NCBI GenBank assembly: GCA_046566185.1
Contig: JBKHXE010000183.1
Coordinates: 1 to 10,259 of the forward strand
Direction: 5' to 3'
DNA: 10,259 nucleotides
Origin: SCSIO-59966 sp046566185
Lineage (GTDB): Bacteria; Actinomycetota; Actinomycetes; Actinomycetales; SCSIO-59966
Below are positions 6,909 through 10,259 of this stretch, one piece after another; position 1 is the stretch's first letter, and every line of letters starts with the position of its first letter. A program made the translations under genes and the position numbers. Under the pieces are notes generated by a model. It ran no database searches and had not been told where the DNA came from. It was given only the letters and a program-made list of their open reading frames with translations.

Positions 6909-7742
6909 GTGAACCGTGGCTACGACGACGACCTCCGGCTGGCGCACGTGATCGCCGACTCCGTCGACGGGCTCACCATGTCGCGGTTCAAGGCGCAGGA
7001 CCTGCACGTGGAGTCCAAGCCCGATCTCACCCCGGTGTCCGACGCCGACCGGAGCGCCGAGGAGCTCGTACGCTCCCAGCTGCGGCGCACCCGGCCGCGT
7101 GACGCGGTCGTCGGCGAGGAGTACGCGCCGACCGGCCACGGCCCGCGCCAGTGGGTGGTCGACCCGATCGACGGCACGAAGAACTTCGTCCGCGGCGTCC
7201 CGGTCTGGGCGACGCTCATCGCCCTGGTGGACGACGGGGAGCCGGTGCTCGGTGTCGTCTCGGCGCCGGCGCTGAACCGTCGTTGGTGGGCCGCCGTCGG
7301 CTCCGGCGCCTGGACCGGACCCCGGCTGTCGTCGGCCACCCGGCTGCACGTCTCGGGCGTGACGAGCCTCTCCGACGCGTCCCTCTCGTACTCCAGCCTC
7401 AGCGGGTGGGAGGAGCGCGGCAGCCTGCCGGCGTTCCTCGACCTCACTCGGGAGCTGTGGCGGACCCGCGCCTACGGCGACTTCTGGTCGTACGTGCTCG
7501 TCGCCGAAGGGGGGGTCGACATCGCCTGCGAGCCGGACCTGGAGCTGCACGACATGGCGGCGCTGGTGCCGGTCGTCACCGAGGCCGGTGGGCGGTTCAC
7601 GTCGTTGGACGGCGTCCCGGGTCCCTTCGGGGGCAACGCCCTGGCCACCAACGGCCACCTCCACGACGCCGTCCTCGCGCGGCTGGGCGGCGGGCTCCCG
7701 CTGCGTGGGCGTGGTCCCGGGCACGGATCACGCATGACGTAG
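6909..7742 (+). CDS. hisN: Histidinol-phosphatase, inositol-monophosphatase superfamily
   Basis: A 277-residue Mg2+-dependent phosphatase of the inositol monophosphatase fold. In actinobacteria this HisN type performs the last phosphate removal of histidine synthesis, L-histidinol phosphate to L-histidinol, in the cytoplasm. Metal-site motifs are all present: GEE at 69-71, DPIDGTKNF at 85-93 (D85, D88) and the C-terminal LHDMAA with D215. The segments YDDDLRLAHVIAD near the start, ESKPDLTPVSDAD (35-47) and ACEPDLELHDMAALVPVV are characteristic of actinobacterial HisN rather than of general inositol phosphatases. Length is close to the family's usual 260. The start is set by the leaderless promoter. 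The TAG at 7740-7742 lies inside the end of the convergent vapC (15-base overlap). A long plus-strand frame upstream of 6909 is a shadow of the DUF2087 gene. A general inositol or sugar phosphatase is the alternative. Confidence 0.92.
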   Translation: MNRGYDDDLRLAHVIADSVDGLTMSRFKAQDLHVESKPDLTPVSDADRSAEELVRSQLRRTRPRDAVVGEEYAPTGHGPRQWVVDPIDGTKNFVRGVPVWATLIALVDDGEPVLGVVSAPALNRRWWAAVGSGAWTGPRLSSATRLHVSGVTSLSDASLSYSSLSGWEERGSLPAFLDLTRELWRTRAYGDFWSYVLVAEGGVDIACEPDLELHDMAALVPVVTEAGGRFTSLDGVPGPFGGNALATNGHLHDAVLARLGGGLPLRGRGPGHGSRMT

Positions 7743-8162
7743 CGGGTGACGCCAGCGCAACCCCGGGAAGCGTGCGAAGTCCCGGTCGGTGGTGACCCAC
7801 TCGCTGCCCGACTCGATCGCCAGTGCGGCGAGGTACGCGTCGGCCACGAGGTTGCCGGTGGCGTCGGCGCGACGACACAGCTCCCGGAAGATGTCCCAGT
7901 GCCGGGCACCGGGCGACACCGTCACGCAGTTGGGTCGCCCACGCAGCCGATCGAGCTCCTCGAGCACGTGGCCGAGCGGCGTCGGCGGTCGGAAGACCCG
8001 GGGATGGGTGAGGACGCGAACGACACCGCTGAGCACGATGTCGGCCAGGCCGAACGCTGCCGGTCCGGCGGCTACCTCCTCCAGCCAGCGGCGGTAGTCC
8101 TCGTGCTCGGGGGCGTCGGCACGCAGGGCGTGCACGAGCACGTTGACGTCGACCAGGATCAC
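7728..8162 (-). CDS. vapC: VapC-type PIN-domain ribonuclease toxin
   Basis: A 144-residue PIN-domain protein, the toxin of a type II toxin-antitoxin pair; such toxins are Mg2+-dependent RNases that cut tRNA or rRNA. Acidic residues are visible at D5 (VDVNVL), D108 (GNLVADAYLAALA) and D126/D128 (TTDRDF). The ending FARFPGLRWRHPL and the PNCVTVSPGARHWDI segment match the 'VapC family ribonuclease toxin' subfamily common in actinobacteria. The usual mid-domain acidic residue is not obvious: the aligned stretch reads LSGVVRVLTHPRV, with D41 the nearest candidate. The GTG start at 8162 overlaps the antitoxin stop as GTGA, typical of translational coupling. Its last 15 bases overlap the end of hisN on the other strand. 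Probably functional; target RNA unknown. Confidence 0.9.
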   Translation of the reverse strand: MILVDVNVLVHALRADAPEHEDYRRWLEEVAAGPAAFGLADIVLSGVVRVLTHPRVFRPPTPLGHVLEELDRLRGRPNCVTVSPGARHWDIFRELCRRADATGNLVADAYLAALAIESGSEWVTTDRDFARFPGLRWRHPLRHA

Positions 8163-8401
8163 GCCCGCGGCTCGTGCATCAGGTCGAGCAGGGCCGCCGA
8201 GTCGTCGAGATCCACGCCGGGGCAGAGGCCCTCACCGGCGAACGGCCGCACGTGGTACGGCTCCGCAGGAGGACCGGAGGACCGCGACAGCGCCTCGCGC
8301 AGGGCGTCCTCGACGACCGAGGTCAGGGTGCGTCCCGACCGCGCTGCCTCCTCCTTGGCCCGCCGCATGAGCTGCTCGTCGAGGTTCAAGGTCGTTCGCA
8401 T
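8159..8401 (-). CDS. vapB: VapB-type ribbon-helix-helix antitoxin
   Basis: An 80-residue antitoxin. Residues 1-8 (MRTTLNLD) form the DNA-binding beta strand of a ribbon-helix-helix fold, and helices follow at about 9-21 and 25-38 (SVVEDALREAL). After a Pro-rich linker, the C-terminal GVDLDDSAALLDLM (about 63-76) is the usual toxin-binding tail of VapB partners of this VapC subfamily. It would neutralise VapC by direct binding and repress its own promoter. I chose ATG 8401 because the fold starts there and TATGCT lies 7 bases upstream. An earlier in-frame ATG at 8413 would add only MLFC and has no ribosome-binding site. The gene starts 16 bases inside the 3' end of the upstream membrane-protein frame on the same strand. 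It overlaps vapC by four bases. Confidence 0.9.
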   Translation of the reverse strand: MRTTLNLDEQLMRRAKEEAARSGRTLTSVVEDALREALSRSSGPPAEPYHVRPFAGEGLCPGVDLDDSAALLDLMHEPRA

Positions 8402-9216
8402 GCAGAAAAGCATACGGTGGGGGCAGCGATGTGGGGACTCTCATCGCACCTTCGCGCCGACGGGCGGCAACCAACGCGGGGCCGCCGGGTGCTCCTGCTC
8501 CAGGCGCGTAGGAGGACGGGAGCGAGGAGCAACGCCCACAGGTCGAACCAGCCGTACCCGCCCGCCGCGCCGCTGGGCGGGTTGCCCTGGGTCACCAGGC
8601 CCACCAGCGGGTCGCGCTCGGCCCACTGCCACGTGCCCCACGCCGTCCCGGCGATCTCGAGGGCACTGACGACGACGAAGGCGCCGACGTAGAGCATCCG
8701 CGAGCGACCCCACGCGAGAAAGCCCAGCAGACAGACGAACCAGAACGCGCCGAGGGCGTCGTGGCGCTCGGCGAGCGTGACGCCGTGCACGGCCCAGGCA
8801 CCGCCGGCAGCGACGGTGGCGGCGACGAGCAGGCGGCGGTGGTGCTGGAACAGCGCGCTGCGACCGAGCGCCAGTGCCGCGAGGTAGACGAGCCCGTGCC
8901 CGGGCGGCACGTAGGCCGGCACCGTCTCCAGCCGGTAGGTGTACGCCTCCAGCAGCGGCGAGAACGTGTACTCGACGACCGTGGCCAGGACGACGACGAT
9001 CACGGTCTGCGCCCGCACGAGCGGCGTCTCGCGCCGCAGCAGGCCCACCAGCAGGCCCCACGTGAGGACGCCGAGCAGCACCTGCTCGGCCATCGGCCCG
9101 GAGCGGTCGAGCCACAGCACCACGGCGATCCAGGCCATCACGGTGACCGCGAGCGCGAGGTCGGCGCGGCTGCGGGCCAGCAGGGTCACGGGCGCCACTG
9201 TGCCAGGCCGCATCAC
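8386..9216 (-). CDS. Polytopic membrane protein of unknown function
   Basis: A 276-residue protein with roughly seven or eight membrane helices, at about 20-36, 43-60, 68-84, 107-120, 130-148, 155-170, 173-192 and 224-238. Notable conserved-looking parts are EYTFSPLLEAYTYRLETVP (82-100) with PPGHGLVYL after it, and the loop TQGNPPSGAAGGYGWFDLW (209-227). These read like a conserved actinobacterial family, but I cannot name it or assign a function. The first two codons are GTG (9216) and ATG (9213); neither has a strong ribosome-binding site. The last 38 residues are basic, then Cys-rich, and run through the vapB promoter, overlapping vapB by 16 bases. This tail may be an artefact of a frameshift, because another frame in the same region stops at 8441 just before the promoter. 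It follows the hydrolase gene on the same strand after 95 bases. Confidence 0.8.
   Translation of the reverse strand: MMRPGTVAPVTLLARSRADLALAVTVMAWIAVVLWLDRSGPMAEQVLLGVLTWGLLVGLLRRETPLVRAQTVIVVVLATVVEYTFSPLLEAYTYRLETVPAYVPPGHGLVYLAALALGRSALFQHHRRLLVAATVAAGGAWAVHGVTLAERHDALGAFWFVCLLGFLAWGRSRMLYVGAFVVVSALEIAGTAWGTWQWAERDPLVGLVTQGNPPSGAAGGYGWFDLWALLLAPVLLRAWSRSTRRPRVGCRPSARRCDESPHIAAPTVCFSACERP
8409..8414 (-). promoter_or_regulatory. -10 element of vapBC, leaderless geometry
   Basis: TATGCT on the minus strand is followed by TTTCTGC and ATG 8401, so transcription would begin on the A of the start codon. It lies in a small AT-richer patch inside the 3' end of the preceding open frame. No convincing -35 is visible, and no Shine-Dalgarno precedes either candidate ATG. 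Confidence 0.55.
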
Positions 9217-9251
9217 GGTGCCCCGCGGCTGCGCCCCGGAGGAGCTCCATT

Positions 9252-9278
9252 CGGGTGCTCACGAGTGCGCGGCACCCG
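9252..9278 (-). terminator. Possible hairpin after the hydrolase gene
   Basis: CGGGTGC at 9252-9258 and GCACCCG at 9272-9278 form a perfect 7-bp stem with a 13-base loop, beginning 34 bases beyond the hydrolase stop. There is no T tract, so it is not a classical intrinsic terminator. It could be a weak U-less terminator or an operator ahead of the membrane-protein gene. Confidence 0.3.
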
Positions 9279-9311
9279 CTCGCGTTCTCGGTCGTGGTCG
9301 ACGTACGGAGG

Positions 9312-10139
9312 TCAGGACTCGCCGTGAAGGAACGCCAGGAGATGCCGGGCAAAGGTCTGGGGATCGAGGATGTCCGCGATGTGGGTCTGCGACGACAGCA
9401 CCAGGTGCCGCGCGTCAGGGAGTGCGGCGGCGATCGCCTCCACGTGCGCCCTCGACGGGTCGGCGCTGTCCTCGCCTGTCACGAGGAGGACGGGGCACGT
9501 GATCGTGGCGATGGTCCGCGGGTCCAGCCATGCCTGCGTCTCGGCCCAGATCTCCCGCGGCACCATGCCGGCAGCGGCGACCCTCCCGGCCCACGACGGC
9601 GCCGAGCGGAGCACGTCCAGGTCTTCGTCGGTGACGTGTTCCACGGCCCGGAAGAGGGTCTCGACGACGCCTGCCCGGTCGCCCTCCTCGAGCAGCCGCG
9701 TCATCCGGTCCATGGTGGGTGCCGGAAGGGCGTACACCGACGGGTCCGGGACGGGCCACCCCTCGTACAGGACGAGCCGTCGAACGTTGTCCGTCAGCGT
9801 CGCGGCACCACAGGCGGCGATCCCTCCGTGCGAGTGGCCGTACACGTCGACGGGCTGCCCGTACTCCACGGCCGCGGCGTCGACCACCGCGGCGACGTCC
9901 TCGTACTCCCGCTCCACGACGTACTCGGCGGCGTCCTCGCTGCCACCTCGGCCCCGACGGTCCATGGCGAGAACCGTGACGTGGTCCTCGAGGAAGGGCA
10001 GCAGCGGCTGCCAGCGGGAGTGGTCGGCCGGAACGCCGTGAACGAGGACGAGCGGCCGCCCGGACCCGCTCGTCCAGTAGGTGATCCTGGTGCCGTCACG
10101 TGACACCACGGTCCGCTCGGCTGCTGCTCGTCCGCCCAT
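9312..10139 (-). CDS. Alpha/beta-fold hydrolase
   Basis: A 275-residue soluble alpha/beta hydrolase, full length for the family. The oxyanion-hole segment is HGVPADHS (34-41), the strand-turn DRRGRGGSE (60-68) follows, and the nucleophile elbow is GHSHGG (101-106) with S103. The acid is probably D224 or D227 in TGEDSADP, and the catalytic His is H253 in SQTHIADIL, so the triad looks complete. The cap region (about 130-205) varies between subfamilies and does not show the substrate; esterase, lactonase and haloperoxidase-like roles are all possible. No signal peptide is visible, so it should act in the cytoplasm. ATG 10139 has AGGGA about 7 bases upstream (AAGGGACCGAGC). It may be co-transcribed with the membrane protein downstream, although a 95-base gap with a hairpin lies between them. 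Confidence 0.9.
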   Translation of the reverse strand: MGGRAAAERTVVSRDGTRITYWTSGSGRPLVLVHGVPADHSRWQPLLPFLEDHVTVLAMDRRGRGGSEDAAEYVVEREYEDVAAVVDAAAVEYGQPVDVYGHSHGGIAACGAATLTDNVRRLVLYEGWPVPDPSVYALPAPTMDRMTRLLEEGDRAGVVETLFRAVEHVTDEDLDVLRSAPSWAGRVAAAGMVPREIWAETQAWLDPRTIATITCPVLLVTGEDSADPSRAHVEAIAAALPDARHLVLSSQTHIADILDPQTFARHLLAFLHGES

Positions 10140-10259
10140 GCTCGGTCCCTTGCTGTCCCTGCAAACAGGCTCGCAGACCCGCCCTGCCTCTGCACCGAGG
10201 ACCTGACATCTCGCCCGGAAGCCCTGAGACGAAGGCTGCGAGGTGCCTGTACTCGGGCG

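Noticed and set aside
6846..7724. DUF2087 gene extended upstream to 7724 as a 391-residue protein
   Set aside because: The extra part is antisense to hisN, has no domain, and the leaderless promoter plus domain boundary fit GTG 6845.
10140..10259. Upstream region of the hydrolase, including CCTGCAAACAGG at 10158-10169
   Set aside because: The 4-bp arms are too short to call an operator, no TAnnnT element with proper spacing is visible, and no further gene can be supported at the window edge.
1..10259. Mobile element, CRISPR array, tRNA or phage origin for the accessory genes
   Set aside because: No transposase or integrase, terminal inverted repeats, spaced direct repeats or tRNA-like clover leaf were seen; base composition looks even throughout apart from a small patch at the vapB promoter.

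Overview
The window is very GC-rich, with G or C at most third codon positions, frequent GTG starts and little untranslated DNA. Gene content (a HisN-type histidinol-phosphatase, a CtpI-like long P-type ATPase, a VapBC pair of a common actinobacterial subfamily, DUF2231 and DUF2087 proteins) points to a chromosomal segment of a high-GC actinobacterium. Geodermatophilaceae or a near relative is my best guess. There are no rRNA or tRNA genes, no CRISPR array and no insertion sequence or phage gene.

Layout. At the left edge, on the plus strand, is the 3' part of rsgA (ribosome-assembly GTPase), with a GNAT acetyltransferase coupled to it by a TGATG stop/start overlap. Facing it is a minus-strand cluster, 6407 down to 968, that reads as one transcription unit: a 116-aa membrane protein with a pentapeptide-repeat region, a 1456-residue P-type ATPase starting 3 bases later, a 37-aa hydrophobic microprotein with a good Shine-Dalgarno, and a DUF2231 membrane protein. 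The next minus-strand gene (6549-6845) encodes a 98-aa DUF2087 protein. It is divergent from hisN (6909-7742, plus). hisN ends convergently over the last bases of vapC, and vapBC (minus) is preceded by a multi-spanning membrane protein and an alpha/beta hydrolase, both minus.

How they fit together. The four-gene minus cluster looks like an envelope or ion-transport module. The ATPase carries an intact P2-type catalytic half (residues about 610-1456) preceded by about 600 residues that look like a catalytically decayed P1B-type ATPase with a cysteine-less HMA-like domain, so it may be an active pump fused to a pseudo-pump. The small and medium membrane proteins around it are candidate accessory subunits. 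The cluster separates rsgA from hisN, two genes often close together in actinobacteria, suggesting an insertion or rearrangement.

Regulation is best seen at the hisN/DUF2087 divergent region. Both genes have a TAnnnT -10 element exactly 7 bases before a GTG start, so both are probably leaderless, and a perfect 10-bp palindrome lies midway over both -35 positions. vapB has the same leaderless geometry.
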